64,000 nucleotides of DNA from Lentilactobacillus sp. SPB1-3 (GCF_026913205.2 NZ_CP168151.1:1674001-1738000), one strand, 5' to 3'; counted from the stretch's first letter, positions 19,604 to 28,845 are shown. Made by a program: numbers and translations. The notes: generated from the letters alone by a model not told the origin.

Positions 19604-19954
19604 TTATTTTTGAAGCGCCTTAATTTTGTCTAGGACATCATTAAAGTGATCAACTTTTTGCTTGTAGTCATCAATGCTGTTTGGGAACTCTGAATTAAAT
19701 TCATCCAATCCACGCATTGCAAAGACTGATTCGTAAGCATAAACATCTTCATAAGCTTTAGCAAAGTCAGCAAGTAAACTATGATACTCTTCTCCAGCTA
19801 ATTGCAAAGCCATTTGAATAGCACGGAAATCAGTATACGCTAGTTCAAATTGCACGGCCACTGCACGAATAAAATCATGTTGAGCTTGGATGTGTAAGAA
19901 ATGATGATTTACTGACCAAGATAGCTTATCAATTGAGTCTTTAACGTCTAGCAT
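19604..19954 (-). CDS. Unknown 116-residue protein coupled to isochorismatase
   Basis: I do not recognise this protein. It is predicted mostly helical, acidic and soluble, with several aromatic residues and no signal peptide or membrane segment. Its ATG overlaps the stop codon of the isochorismatase-family gene by one base (TAATG), so translation is coupled and the two products may act together. A terminator follows. The close coupling makes it a real gene. Confidence 0.8.
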   Translation of the reverse strand: MLDVKDSIDKLSWSVNHHFLHIQAQHDFIRAVAVQFELAYTDFRAIQMALQLAGEEYHSLLADFAKAYEDVYAYESVFAMRGLDEFNSEFPNSIDDYKQKVDHFNDVLDKIKALQK

Positions 19955-20586
19955 TATTTGGCCCCCTCACCTAAGTCGAGGAAAATACCGCCTTCAAGCA
20001 ATTCGTTAACAAACTTAGGAACTGTTTCAGTACGGCTCCAGTCACGTTGTAATTCGCAAGCTAATTGAGCGATTGAAGTAGGTTGAGCACCTGCTTGGGT
20101 AACACGTTGAATAGCAGTTTCGTGAGCAATCTTTGAAGTACCACCAACTGCATCAACAACTGGGAAGACTTCGTATCCTTCCTTTAAAGCATCCAAAGTT
20201 GGGAATGTTAAGCAAGCTTCAGTCCACAATGCTGCGATAATAATCTTGTGGCGACCAGTTGCTTTAACTGCATCGTTAAATTCTTGATCTTCCCAAGCAT
20301 TAATTGAAGTTCTGTCGTAACTGGTTACCCCTTGTAGTTGTTCCTTAAGTTCTGGAACAGTTTCTTTGTTTCGTCCAGTCTTAACGTTAACCGTTGATAA
20401 AATTGTAGGAATGTTAAATGCATTGATCAACTTTTGAGTAACAACAATGTTTCTGATCAATGTTGCCCGATCGATTGAGTTAATTGATTCAATCTGAGTT
20501 GGTTGATAATCAATTACACAGAATACTGAGTCATCAGGATTAATTAAAATGTCACTTTTACCATCACGTTTTGCCATACTTGTCAT
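19954..20586 (-). CDS. Isochorismatase-family cysteine hydrolase (YcaC-like)
   Basis: The 210-residue protein has the cysteine hydrolase fold. The expected catalytic Asp lies in FCVIDYQPTQ (residue 26) and the catalytic Cys in LWTEACLTFPT (about residue 125). Such enzymes act on amides or on isochorismate-like substrates; the C-terminal part and overall pattern resemble YcaC, whose substrate is not settled. The ATG at 20586 follows GGGGGA by seven bases. A cre-like site lies 76 bases upstream, suggesting repression by CcpA on good sugars. Confidence 0.85.
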   Translation of the reverse strand: MTSMAKRDGKSDILINPDDSVFCVIDYQPTQIESINSIDRATLIRNIVVTQKLINAFNIPTILSTVNVKTGRNKETVPELKEQLQGVTSYDRTSINAWEDQEFNDAVKATGRHKIIIAALWTEACLTFPTLDALKEGYEVFPVVDAVGGTSKIAHETAIQRVTQAGAQPTSIAQLACELQRDWSRTETVPKFVNELLEGGIFLDLGEGAK

Positions 20587-20661
20587 AATAAAATCCCCCT
20601 ATAAATTAATTGTTACATTTGCTACACCACTAAGATAATTTATATCATGTTGTAATGCAAT

Positions 20662-20675
20662 TGAAAACGCTTATT
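20662..20675 (+). promoter_or_regulatory. Probable cre site upstream of the isochorismatase-family gene
   Basis: TGAAAACGCTTATT matches 13 of 14 positions of the CcpA consensus TGWAARCGYTWNCW, read on the plus strand. The target gene is on the minus strand, and the consensus is nearly palindromic. Confidence 0.55.
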
Positions 20676-20695
20676 AATTTTTTGGGGCACAAAAA

Positions 20696-20731
20696 TAGAC
20701 TTAAGTTCTACTGTTTTCAAACTTAAGTCTA
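20696..20731 (-). terminator. Hairpin with T run in a long intergenic region
   Basis: TAGACTTAAGTT and its exact complement form a 12-bp stem with a 12-base loop. On the minus strand it is followed by TTTTTG. No gene ends nearby, so it may end a small RNA or attenuate the leader of the isochorismatase gene 110 bases downstream. Confidence 0.5.
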
Positions 20732-21225
20732 GTCAATCTGTGGAAGGGTTATCTTTTGGGGTTACGACCTGCTTATAAATTAATGAAATGTTCTATCGCC
20801 TCTATTTTATATCTTATTGATCGGCTACCGATGCAAATTTTACGCGACACTGATGCTAATACATTCGCCGTTAAACAACCTTAATCGAACCATCGTACGA
20901 AACACCTAAACGACTTGGAAACGAAAGTTATTTTAACAATCTACTACAAGCGACTTCTGTGAATATATACTCTAATATTACTTCTTGTAAGTTTTCAATA
21001 GTAGATTTCCTGACCCAGCTAAGTGTAAGCGACCTCGGTAAATTGTATATTTGTAGTTTAATTATATCCAGGTATTAACGCTTAGCTTTGAAAATAACGC
21101 CATTTCAATCTCAAAAGTAAATCCAAACATGTTAAATTTTCAAATTACAATTTTGTTAGAAAACGTTCAAAGCTGGTTGTGAACCCCTGTTACTTTGAAT
21201 CTATTTCCCTTCCTTGACTATATAA
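20732..21225. other. AT-rich intergenic stretch without a recognised gene
   Basis: No open frame with a ribosome binding site was found. There is an inverted repeat AATCTACTA/TAGTAGATT whose arms lie at 20938-20946 and 20999-21007. Together with the hairpin at 20696, this could be a minus-strand small RNA, but there is no direct evidence. Confidence 0.4.
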
Positions 21226-21258
21226 TATCATACTTGTAAGCGTTCGCAAGTATGAAGC

Positions 21259-21453
21259 TCACTTTTTTAACAAGTTAATAATTAAAATTATCGTTCCTAT
21301 CAAAACCCCTGCTAACAGTAGGATCCAGCCGATTACTAAAAACCACGGAAGTTGATGTAGAACCCCGACTCCATCAGAATATCGACTAACTTGACTGATA
21401 ACAATACTGGCCACTCCAATGACTATTAAAATAGTTGGCATATATTTTGGCAC
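21259..21453 (-). CDS. Small two-helix membrane protein (DUF3955-like)
   Basis: A 64-residue protein with two hydrophobic helices (residues 6-22 and 36-60) separated by a short polar turn. It resembles small DUF3955-type membrane proteins, but the match is weak. An inverted repeat CATACTTG/CAAGTATG lies just after its stop codon (21230-21252) and may act as terminator. Function is unknown. Confidence 0.6.
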   Translation of the reverse strand: MPKYMPTILIVIGVASIVISQVSRYSDGVGVLHQLPWFLVIGWILLLAGVLIGTIILIINLLKK

Positions 21454-21490
21454 TTCATCATCTCCAATTGTTTTTGATATTAAAAAAGCC

Positions 21491-21513
21491 TCAAGAAGCT
21501 AATCGCTTCCTGA
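21491..21513 (-). terminator. Terminator after the Ser/Thr-rich surface protein gene
   Basis: TCAGGAAGC and GCTTCTTGA form the stem on the minus strand, followed by GGCTTTTTTAA, just past the stop at 21525. Confidence 0.8.
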
Positions 21514-21524
21514 AACTTCACTGT

Positions 21525-22559
21525 CTAATGGAAAATAAACCTTAGTGGATCAAATATTACAAAACCCACCACAACGATTCCAATGACAATCATTGATACA
21601 ATAACTGGCATTGATTCTGAAACGGTAGTCGCACCTTTATCGGTAAAATTATAATTAACTTTTTTTGTAGGCGTTGTTATAACAGCTTTCTTGCCAGAGG
21701 CCGTGACAATTTTGCCTTCCTCTTTTTGATTAGTTTGAGCCTTTTTATAAAATGCGTTGTAAAAAGTGTTCATACTAACCATTTTAATTTTGTTGTTGGC
21801 AGCTGTTTTATCGTTACTGACTTTAAAGGCTGAACCTAGTGGGTTTCTAATACTCTTTTTAGAATTACCATTAACTTTTCCTAATCCTAGTTGTGATAAA
21901 TATTGATTGGCAGAAAGTTGGCCAGCATTCCCTGTAGTTTGTTCAAAGGCTTGTGCTTGGCTTTCGCCCATAATCAATGACACAGAATAATTTGACGCTG
22001 TCTTGACGCCACTTACTGGCATCATTCGATTAACTGGTTCGTTACTGCCGGTTAGAGTACTACCAGATACTATCGGATTAGCTACTGGGTTAACAGCACC
22101 TTCTCCATTAGATCCTGTAGCAACTGACCCGGTGCTTCCAGTTCCATTAGCTGGTGTTTCTGTACTAGTACCTGCCGGTGTTTGATTACCAGTTTCAGTA
22201 GTATCACTATCGCTGTCGGACTGATTACTAGCATCATTTTTACCAGATGAACTACTATCCTGGGATACAGAGTTATCCGTAGTAGGCTTACTTGCAACAG
22301 TTGCATTCGTACTATTTGTGGTGCTTGTAGCTGTATCATTTTTCCCCTTGCTAACAACCCCCTGATTGCTAGCGTTAGTTGAACTAGAAGTAGAGTTACT
22401 ATTTACTTGATTGTATTTCATTTTTTTTACTGCTGTGCTAGTGGTCCTGCTTGCTGTTGCATAAGCATTACTCACCATCTCCCCCGAGTTGACTGAGCAA
22501 AGTAATAATGCAGCGGTAGTAGAACCAATCAAAAGAAATTTTTTGAGATGATTCTTCAT
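21525..22559 (-). CDS. Ser/Thr-rich surface protein with C-terminal membrane helix
   Basis: The 344-residue protein begins with a signal peptide (MKNHLKKFLLIGSTTAALL). Residues 50-165 are a low-complexity region rich in Ser, Thr, Asn and Gly. A small unknown globular part follows (about 190-270), then a membrane helix (about residues 315-337) close to the C-terminus. There is no LPxTG motif, so the protein is probably held by this helix with the Ser/Thr-rich part spanning the wall. The ATG follows GGGGGGA. It is divergent from the SGNH hydrolase gene. No function is recognised. Confidence 0.8.
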   Translation of the reverse strand: MKNHLKKFLLIGSTTAALLLCSVNSGEMVSNAYATASRTTSTAVKKMKYNQVNSNSTSSSTNASNQGVVSKGKNDTATSTTNSTNATVASKPTTDNSVSQDSSSSGKNDASNQSDSDSDTTETGNQTPAGTSTETPANGTGSTGSVATGSNGEGAVNPVANPIVSGSTLTGSNEPVNRMMPVSGVKTASNYSVSLIMGESQAQAFEQTTGNAGQLSANQYLSQLGLGKVNGNSKKSIRNPLGSAFKVSNDKTAANNKIKMVSMNTFYNAFYKKAQTNQKEEGKIVTASGKKAVITTPTKKVNYNFTDKGATTVSESMPVIVSMIVIGIVVVGFVIFDPLRFIFH

Positions 22560-22723
22560 AACAATCCCCCCTCGGAACGTTATACCTGTCCAGTTGGATA
22601 TTACAGTAAAATCAGGAAAAATTCAAGTAGTTACCGAAGTTTTAAAAGCATGTAACCCCAATGTTACATTTCAGTGATATCATTTTATTTGCAAACAGAA
22701 TTTTGAGGGAGAATTTATATACT

Positions 22724-23947
22724 ATGAGAAAATCAATTGTGTCGATAGCATCACTCGCTATCACATTAATGGCTGTGGGAACTGCCACTACGAGTGCAAA
22801 AGCAAAATCTACCACAAAGACTACTACTTCAACTAGTTCAAAGAAAAGCTCTACTACCGACAAAAGTAAGGCCAAGCCTGAAGTAAAGCCAGCTCAAATC
22901 GTTCAAACATATGATATTGATCAACCATTACCATATCATTTAAAAGCTGGGTATGTTTATACCAGTTCAACGTTACAAAAACAACTTGGTAATGTTAAAA
23001 CTTTAGGCACCACTACCTGGTACGTCACTGGAGCTGCCAAAATTGATCGTTCTTCTCAAGGAAGTGGCTACTCAAAATTTTATCAAGTAAAAAGTGGTAA
23101 TGGTTCTCAAACCGGTTGGGTCTGGAACGGTAACCTACAACCTATTTCGGAAGGAACATTTAACATTGCTATGAAAAACAGTGACTACTTTAACAAGCAA
23201 AACATCATCACCATGGGAGATTCAATTACCCGTGGATATGACGGTTACGAAACATTAGATGGTTTGGGTTACCCAAACTGGTTAGCTAGATACCTAAACA
23301 CAAATGTAACCAACGTTGGTTATAACGGGGCTTTCTTAGTATCTACAGAAGATAACCAAACTACTGGTGATTTAACTACCACTGTTGACTCCACTAACTT
23401 TAAAAATTATGGAGTAGCAACTATCGCTTATGGTACTAACGATTATGGTCACACCGATTCAACACTCGATGCTATTCAAGATACATTAGCTCAAAACATT
23501 CAAAAAATGCAAAGTGAAAACAAGAACTTAATTATTTATGGAATTCTGCCATTAACTCGTTACGATAAATACGGAGCTAATTCTGATGAAGTTATTGCCC
23601 AAGGTGGTTACTCAATTAACCAGTTAAGAGATGCTGAGGCTGAAGTATACAAACGTTATAACATTCCATACCTTGACTGGCGCTCAGTTGATCCCAACTT
23701 AATCACTGATAGTAACCATGAAAGTCGCTTATGGGACGAAAGACTTCACCCATCAGCTAAGACATACCAATTAATGGGCCGCGATATTTCTAAGTTTATG
23801 ATTGATAATTTTCCTAAGGATCGTATTCCAAAGAAAACCACAACTAAAAAGACAAGCAGTACTTCTAAAAAAACAACTAATAAGAAAACTGCCACCAAGA
23901 GCAGTGCTACTAAAACAGCTAACGTCGCTAAAAGTGCTAAGAAATAA
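22724..23947 (+). CDS. Secreted SGNH/GDSL-family hydrolase
   Basis: The signal peptide begins at MRKSIVSIASLAIT; the start is the ATG at 22724, after GAGGGAGAA. Residues 65-140 resemble the wall-binding N-terminal region of the S-layer proteins (YHLKAGYVYTSSTLQ, GWVWNGNLQ). The SGNH domain follows, with the nucleophile in MGDSITRG, YGTNDYG, and the DxxH pair in DERLHPS. The C-terminus is a Lys/Ser/Thr tail of about 45 residues, probably wall-associated. SGNH enzymes are esterases or lipases; a carbohydrate deacetylase acting on wall polymers is possible but not shown. Confidence 0.88.
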   Translation: MRKSIVSIASLAITLMAVGTATTSAKAKSTTKTTTSTSSKKSSTTDKSKAKPEVKPAQIVQTYDIDQPLPYHLKAGYVYTSSTLQKQLGNVKTLGTTTWYVTGAAKIDRSSQGSGYSKFYQVKSGNGSQTGWVWNGNLQPISEGTFNIAMKNSDYFNKQNIITMGDSITRGYDGYETLDGLGYPNWLARYLNTNVTNVGYNGAFLVSTEDNQTTGDLTTTVDSTNFKNYGVATIAYGTNDYGHTDSTLDAIQDTLAQNIQKMQSENKNLIIYGILPLTRYDKYGANSDEVIAQGGYSINQLRDAEAEVYKRYNIPYLDWRSVDPNLITDSNHESRLWDERLHPSAKTYQLMGRDISKFMIDNFPKDRIPKKTTTKKTSSTSKKTTNKKTATKSSATKTANVAKSAKK

Positions 23948-23958
23948 TATGATTAAAT

Positions 23959-23990
23959 AAAAGGCCTTCATTATTAAATGAAGGTCTTTT
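23959..23990. terminator. Bidirectional terminator after the SGNH hydrolase gene
   Basis: AAGACCTTCATT and AATGAAGGCCTT type arms form the stem with T runs on both sides (AAAAGG and TCTTTT). Confidence 0.85.
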
Positions 23991-24000
23991 ATTATACAAA

Positions 24001-24030
24001 AAAATCACCAGTCAAATGACTGATGATTTT
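24001..24030 (-). terminator. Terminator after the first S-layer paralogue
   Basis: AAAATCA and TGATTTT with inner AGTCA/TGACT type pairing form the stem on the minus strand; T run follows. It lies 20 bases past the stop at 24051. Confidence 0.75.
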
Positions 24031-24050
24031 AATATATTATTCATTTGAAA

Positions 24051-25856
24051 TTATTGAGTAATTTGGTTCAATAAGCTATCAATTGAAGTAGTTGATGAGG
24101 TGAATGATGAGTCTGCAAGTGCAGTACCGTTATCATCTGTTCCAGTTATTCCCTTTACGACTGAATAAAGGTTGCTTAAGTCATTTGGTTGATATGTGTT
24201 TTTATCAGTACCTTGATTCAAGAACACTTTGGCAGCAGCCTTGTCAGCCGCGCTAGCGTTATCTGAAGAGTCAAATTTAAAAGCTTTAGTGGATGTAACT
24301 GTGTAAGGAATGGTTACTGTACTGCCTAACTTAACGTTATTAGGCAATGCAGATGCTGAAGTAGAAATTTCAACCACTCTATAAGAAATAGTTCCACCAA
24401 GAATGCTATTAGCAAGATCGCCCAAAGCACCACCAACACCTGAAAGAATACTACTTAGTCCGGAACCAGTATCAGAACCACTTAACAATGAACCTGCAGA
24501 ACCTAATAATGAGGTTAAATCACTTGAACCACCTAGAGAGTTGGTCCCACCAAACAAACCAGCGATATTAGGTTGGCCGGTAGCAGAGGCTGTTGAAACA
24601 GTTTGGTTAGTATTCAAGCCCGTGTATTCTAGAACATAAAAATCATCTAGACCGGCTGATTTAAGTGCATCAAAGATTTGTTGATTGGTAAATGTTGCAC
24701 TTTGACTAGTAGCATTAGTTGTTGTAGCAGCAGCTAATTTTTGCAATTTAGCACTCATTTTTTCGGTAACTTTACCTGTTGTACTATTAAGTCCACCAGT
24801 GACCACAGCATCTTGTCCAACTGGATCACCTGGTAATGAATTGTAACTCTTAGTGTTTACAGTAACAGAGTATTGTGGAGCAACACTAAACAAGTTAGCT
24901 TGATTCTTAGTTACTGTAAAGTTCACTTCTCCACCATATTGTGCAGCAGCAATAGCAGCGTTGTTGGCTGAAGCATCGGAAGGTGCACTATATCCAGAAG
25001 GAATTGCACTAACAACTTGACCAGAAATGCTAGTACCTAGGTAGTTAGCAGCTGATTGAGTTTGATAGTTAGGGTTAGTAAATGTTTGTGATGACACAGT
25101 GTTACCGTCACCATCTACATAATTAACTTTAACTTGGTCTTTGTTGACTACTGATTGACCTGCTTTAACCACGTCAGAAGCCTTGATCCAACCATTAGCC
25201 GCTGGTGTATTAGCATCTTCAACGAAGTAGTATGTGGCATTACTGTCACGACCATTAGTCTTAGTACCAATTCCAGTTACTTTCAATGAATCGTTAGTAG
25301 AAGCTGATGTTGACTTGGTATTTCTACCGACTTTATACTGTGTCCAGTCTGGTTGAGTGTATGTTAAAGGTGTTGATTTGAAATTGTAAGTTGCACCAGA
25401 AACATCGCTAGATACTGATCCTTGTTTAAAAGTTTGAGTATAGTTCAAACCGCCGCTCACTGATTGAGTATTAGAAGCAGCATTGCTCTTACCAACGTAA
25501 ATCCAGCCACGATAATGTTTATCAAAAGATACAACCTTCATGTAGTAAGATCCATTGCTTAATTTAGCAACACGGTATCCACGGAAGTAGCTTTGACCTG
25601 AATCTCCTTTAGTACGAAGTCCTGATAAAGTTGTTTTGCTGGCAACAACTCTAGCACCCTTCAATGCTCCGGCTTTGTTGTACAATGCATTGCTACCATT
25701 TGCTAAATAGTTACGTGAGTTGACGTTGTTGCTAAGGGCACGGTTAGATGTCACCTTAACACTAGCGGCATGCGCTGGTGTGTTTGTTGCAACAAATGCG
25801 CTTACCCCAAACGCAGCAGCACTAAATAAAAGAGCTTTTCCAAATTTGCTTTTCAT
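24051..25856 (-). CDS. S-layer-type surface protein, paralogue 1
   Basis: The 601-residue product starts at the ATG at 25856, after TTGGAGG, with signal peptide MKSKFGKALLFSAAAFGVSA. The N-terminal wall-binding region of the SlpA type follows: NALYNKAGALKGARVVASKTT, a segment ending in YRGWIYVGKSN, and a second part with WTQYKVGRNTKS. From about residue 240 a MucBP-like module (VNYVDGDGNTVSSQT) is followed by two threonine/serine-rich beta domains with a Gly/Leu/Ser-rich insert. There is no membrane anchor or LPxTG motif. Attachment is inferred to be through wall polysaccharide, as in L. brevis SlpA. It is the largest of the eight paralogues. Confidence 0.88.
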   Translation of the reverse strand: MKSKFGKALLFSAAAFGVSAFVATNTPAHAASVKVTSNRALSNNVNSRNYLANGSNALYNKAGALKGARVVASKTTLSGLRTKGDSGQSYFRGYRVAKLSNGSYYMKVVSFDKHYRGWIYVGKSNAASNTQSVSGGLNYTQTFKQGSVSSDVSGATYNFKSTPLTYTQPDWTQYKVGRNTKSTSASTNDSLKVTGIGTKTNGRDSNATYYFVEDANTPAANGWIKASDVVKAGQSVVNKDQVKVNYVDGDGNTVSSQTFTNPNYQTQSAANYLGTSISGQVVSAIPSGYSAPSDASANNAAIAAAQYGGEVNFTVTKNQANLFSVAPQYSVTVNTKSYNSLPGDPVGQDAVVTGGLNSTTGKVTEKMSAKLQKLAAATTTNATSQSATFTNQQIFDALKSAGLDDFYVLEYTGLNTNQTVSTASATGQPNIAGLFGGTNSLGGSSDLTSLLGSAGSLLSGSDTGSGLSSILSGVGGALGDLANSILGGTISYRVVEISTSASALPNNVKLGSTVTIPYTVTSTKAFKFDSSDNASAADKAAAKVFLNQGTDKNTYQPNDLSNLYSVVKGITGTDDNGTALADSSFTSSTTSIDSLLNQITQ

Positions 25857-25999
25857 ATATAATTGCCTCCAATTTATTATGTAACTGTAACACCCCATAT
25901 TATATAATACTTAGCAACTTATGAATGTTACGGTTGAATATCATTTGGATAAAATTACAAGTACAACTTAACACTATTGCAATCAAAAAATATGTACAA

Positions 26000-26027
26000 A
26001 AAAAGCATTCCCGAAGGAACGCTTTTT
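26000..26027 (-). terminator. Terminator after S-layer paralogue 2
   Basis: AAAAGCATTCC and AGGAACGCTTTT form the stem, 20 bases past the stop codon, with a T run on both strands. Confidence 0.88.
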
Positions 26028-26048
26028 TCTACAAACTGTAAGTTAATC

Positions 26049-27314
26049 TTATAGTCCGTTAGTTGCGATGAAGTTAAGGATAGCTTGTGCAACATCGTTA
26101 CGTACAGTGTATGCGTAGTAACCATCAGCATTAGCATTCTTGTCATCGATAAGTGAAGTCTTTGTAGCCTTAACATATACAGTGCTTGGTTCGATTGAGT
26201 ATGATAAGGTCAACTTGTCACCGTAGTGAACAGTTGTAGGAAGAGCTTCAGTATCCAAGTTGAACTTCATGTAAACACCAGTTGGGTCAAGGTTATCGAT
26301 CCAGTTACCAGCAATACGAGGAAGAACAGTTGGTGTGATCTTCATGTAAACAGTCTTAAGACCATCTTTGTCCAATGCGGCAATTAACTTGTCGTTTGAA
26401 AGAACATTAGCCTTGTCGCCCTTAACAGCAGCGTCACGGTTGAATGTGTTTACACCGTTAGTGTAGTTAACGTTTGAGTTAAGTAATAAACGAAGTCCTG
26501 AGTAGTTACTGAAGACTTTGTTCTTCTTTTGACCTGATTGGTCGTAAGTAGTGTAGTTAAATACAGAACTTACCATAGTTTGGTTAACACCAGTTGAAGT
26601 TTCAGGAGTTGCTGAAGCTTCCTTAAGTGATGATTCCATTACCCAACCATTAACTGAAGGGTTCTTAGCATCGTTAACGTATACCCAAGTGTCGCCTTCA
26701 CGAGTACGCTTAGTAGCTTTGCTCAAAGTGAAAGTGTCGTCGGCGTATGCTGAAGTATCAGTAGTGTTACGGCCAACTTTGTATTGAGTGTATGCAGGTG
26801 CCTTGAATGTTTGTGATTCAAAGGCAGTACCTGGGTTAGCTAATTTGTATGTCTTAGCAGTTTGATCTGCAGTTAATGCAGTATCAGTAGTGGTGTCAAC
26901 AGCCTTTAAGCCGCCAGCAACGTTCTTGTAGTTAGAACGAGGATCAGTCTTACCAACATAGATCCATCCACGGTAAGTCTTGTCAAAAGAAACAACCTTC
27001 ATGTAGTATGAACCGTTGCTTAATTTAGCAACACGATATCCACGGAAGTAGTCGTTACCCTTTTTAGAGTTTGAAAGTGAGCTCATAGTTGCAGTAGAAG
27101 CAACTTGGCGAGCACCCTTCAATGCGCCTGCTTTAGTGTATAAAGCATTTGAACCAGTAGGTGCATAGTTACGAGTTGTAGCAGTTGAAGCTGATGAAGC
27201 TTGGTTGAAGTTAACTTTGACACTGGCAGCAGATGCGTTAGTAGCACCGGCAGCAGCAACAAAACCTAATGCAGCCAAACCTACGAATAATGAACGTTTA
27301 ACGTTGTTTTTCAT
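26049..27314 (-). CDS. S-layer-type surface protein, paralogue 2
   Basis: The 421-residue product starts at the ATG at 27314 after GAGGGGA; signal peptide [20 protein letters not shown] is cut near ASA. The conserved N-terminal region includes [29 protein letters not shown] and YTQYKVGRNTTD, then REGDTWVYVNDAKNPSVNGW. The C-terminal half (from about residue 230) has no similarity I recognise and is rich in Asn, Thr, Val and Tyr, suggesting beta structure. A good promoter lies 75-100 bases upstream. The gene ends exactly at a terminator, so it is a single-gene unit. Confidence 0.9.
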   Translation of the reverse strand: MKNNVKRSLFVGLAALGFVAAAGATNASAASVKVNFNQASSASTATTRNYAPTGSNALYTKAGALKGARQVASTATMSSLSNSKKGNDYFRGYRVAKLSNGSYYMKVVSFDKTYRGWIYVGKTDPRSNYKNVAGGLKAVDTTTDTALTADQTAKTYKLANPGTAFESQTFKAPAYTQYKVGRNTTDTSAYADDTFTLSKATKRTREGDTWVYVNDAKNPSVNGWVMESSLKEASATPETSTGVNQTMVSSVFNYTTYDQSGQKKNKVFSNYSGLRLLLNSNVNYTNGVNTFNRDAAVKGDKANVLSNDKLIAALDKDGLKTVYMKITPTVLPRIAGNWIDNLDPTGVYMKFNLDTEALPTTVHYGDKLTLSYSIEPSTVYVKATKTSLIDDKNANADGYYAYTVRNDVAQAILNFIATNGL

Positions 27315-27388
27315 AATTCGGTTTTCCCCTCTCAATATATAAAGATTAAATTAGACGCGATATGTAATCATTCGCCCCTTCGAATAGT

Positions 27389-27417
27389 ATATTAACATTG
27401 CTATTTCGAAATGTAAA
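27389..27417 (-). promoter_or_regulatory. Promoter of S-layer paralogue 2
   Basis: On the minus strand TTTACA and TAATAT are separated by 17 bases. The leader would be about 68 bases long. Confidence 0.65.
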
Positions 27418-27706
27418 CAAAAAGCATAATCTTTTTGTCCCCAAAACTATTCGATATGGGATGAAATGCTACGGTAATACTTCATTAAATTCGGTATCTA
27501 AGCCTCTATATAAGTATTATGACTTATATGTTGGTCGAATCAACATGCCCTTTTAGTTTGATTTAGTCACAAAGCAGTAAATAAATTAACAAATCTGTAA
27601 CACAAATGCCCAATGAATATTCACACAAAGTTAACTAAAAGTTCACAGCATGCCAATCCTGTTATAACGACTATCATACGTAGCTGCCATCGAATTTAAT
27701 AAAGAA
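27418..27706. other. Intergenic region between S-layer paralogues 2 and 3
   Basis: AT-rich sequence of about 290 bases before the promoter of paralogue 2. No frame or repeat was recognised in it. Confidence 0.4.
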
Positions 27707-27709
27707 AAA

Positions 27710-27756
27710 ACGTAGCACGATTCTGTGATCTAAATAATCACACTCACGTTCTACGT
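27710..27756 (-). terminator. Terminator after S-layer paralogue 3
   Basis: ACGTAG/CTACGT outer arms and TGTGAT/ATCACA inner arms form a long stem, followed by TTTTTTCTTTATT on the minus strand. It lies 64 bases past the stop at 27820. Confidence 0.85.
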
Positions 27757-27819
27757 ATAATATACACACACCGTTATCTAATCGTCAACTTTTATTCACA
27801 AAAAATTCACATTTAGATC

Positions 27820-28845
27820 TTATTTAGTATCGTGCAATTGATCAGCTGGTGCAGCTGCAGCTCTTCTAGCTAATACAGTTACAGTCGAACCATATTTAGC
27901 ATTAGCAATCGCACTATAATTAGCACTTTGTTGTGTAGCAGTTAAAGACTTGTAAGTATATCCTGGTGCATATGCACCGAGTTTAGCTTCATCACTTGAA
28001 CCATTACCTAATTCAGTAGTAACAAAGTCAGCAGGACTAGACAAGTTAGTCTTAGTATCAGTTAAAACTACATTAGCTGCTTCATAGCCTGAATCAGCAT
28101 CTACAATTTTGGCATACACAATATTGTTCGCATTTTGATCTGGAACTGGAACTTCTTCAATCACAGAACCAGCATAAATCCATCCCTGAATCTTACTATC
28201 ATTATTGTTAACAATGTAGTAGTAAGGTGTACCTTCACGCTTCATTTCCAAAGCTTTGGTAACAGTAAAGTCTTCGCCACCATAAGGTTCAGTATCTGTA
28301 ACTACCTTTTCTGCTCTATATTGTGAACGATAAGGTGCATTCCAGATTACATTTTGAGTTCCAGGATTAGTTAAACGAACTGTTTTAGTGCCTGGTAAGC
28401 TGGTTTCTCTGGTAGTTTCAGTTTGTTCTAAACCACCGCCAACTTTTGACCAGTCAGAATCTGGGTTGCTCTTACCTACATAAATCCAGCCACGGTATTT
28501 GTAGTCAAATGATACAACCTTGGCGTACCATGAACCGCGATTTGTTTTGGCAACTTGGTAAGCTCTGAAGTAATCTTTAGAATTATTCGAATTCTTCAAC
28601 TTGTTAAGAGTTGATGTTGAAGCAACTACTCTAGCCCCTTTGAGAGTCCCGGCTTTAGTATAGATTGCATTAGTTCCAGTTGGTACAAAATTTCGATCAG
28701 TTGCGGCAGCCTTAGCAGCTTTGTTGACAGTTACTTTTACTGCTGACTTAGCGCCGACAGTTTGTGTGGCAACGGCACTTGCAGCAGTCCCCATTGCAAA
28801 GACTGTTAGGCTAAGTAGTAAAGTGTTGCGTAGCTTAGTATTCAT
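27820..28845 (-). CDS. S-layer-type surface protein, paralogue 3 (short)
   Basis: At 341 residues it is the shortest paralogue. The ATG follows GGGAGGGA. The signal peptide starts MNTKLRNTLLLSLTVFAMG. The conserved part includes [29 protein letters not shown], and the second element with YRAEKVVTD in place of YKVGR. The C-terminal module (about residues 245-325) is a MucBP-like unit (KIVDADSGYEAANVVLTDT) and lacks the long beta domains of its relatives. The unmatched second element and short tail suggest a specialised or accessory role. Confidence 0.88.
   Translation of the reverse strand: MNTKLRNTLLLSLTVFAMGTAASAVATQTVGAKSAVKVTVNKAAKAAATDRNFVPTGTNAIYTKAGTLKGARVVASTSTLNKLKNSNNSKDYFRAYQVAKTNRGSWYAKVVSFDYKYRGWIYVGKSNPDSDWSKVGGGLEQTETTRETSLPGTKTVRLTNPGTQNVIWNAPYRSQYRAEKVVTDTEPYGGEDFTVTKALEMKREGTPYYYIVNNNDSKIQGWIYAGSVIEEVPVPDQNANNIVYAKIVDADSGYEAANVVLTDTKTNLSSPADFVTTELGNGSSDEAKLGAYAPGYTYKSLTATQQSANYSAIANAKYGSTVTVLARRAAAAPADQLHDTK

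Noticed and set aside
21235-21248. Cre-like sequence TGTAAGCGTTCGCA
   Set aside because: It matches 13 of 14 positions, but it lies inside an inverted repeat after a stop codon, with no promoter for a nearby gene. A terminator is the better reading.
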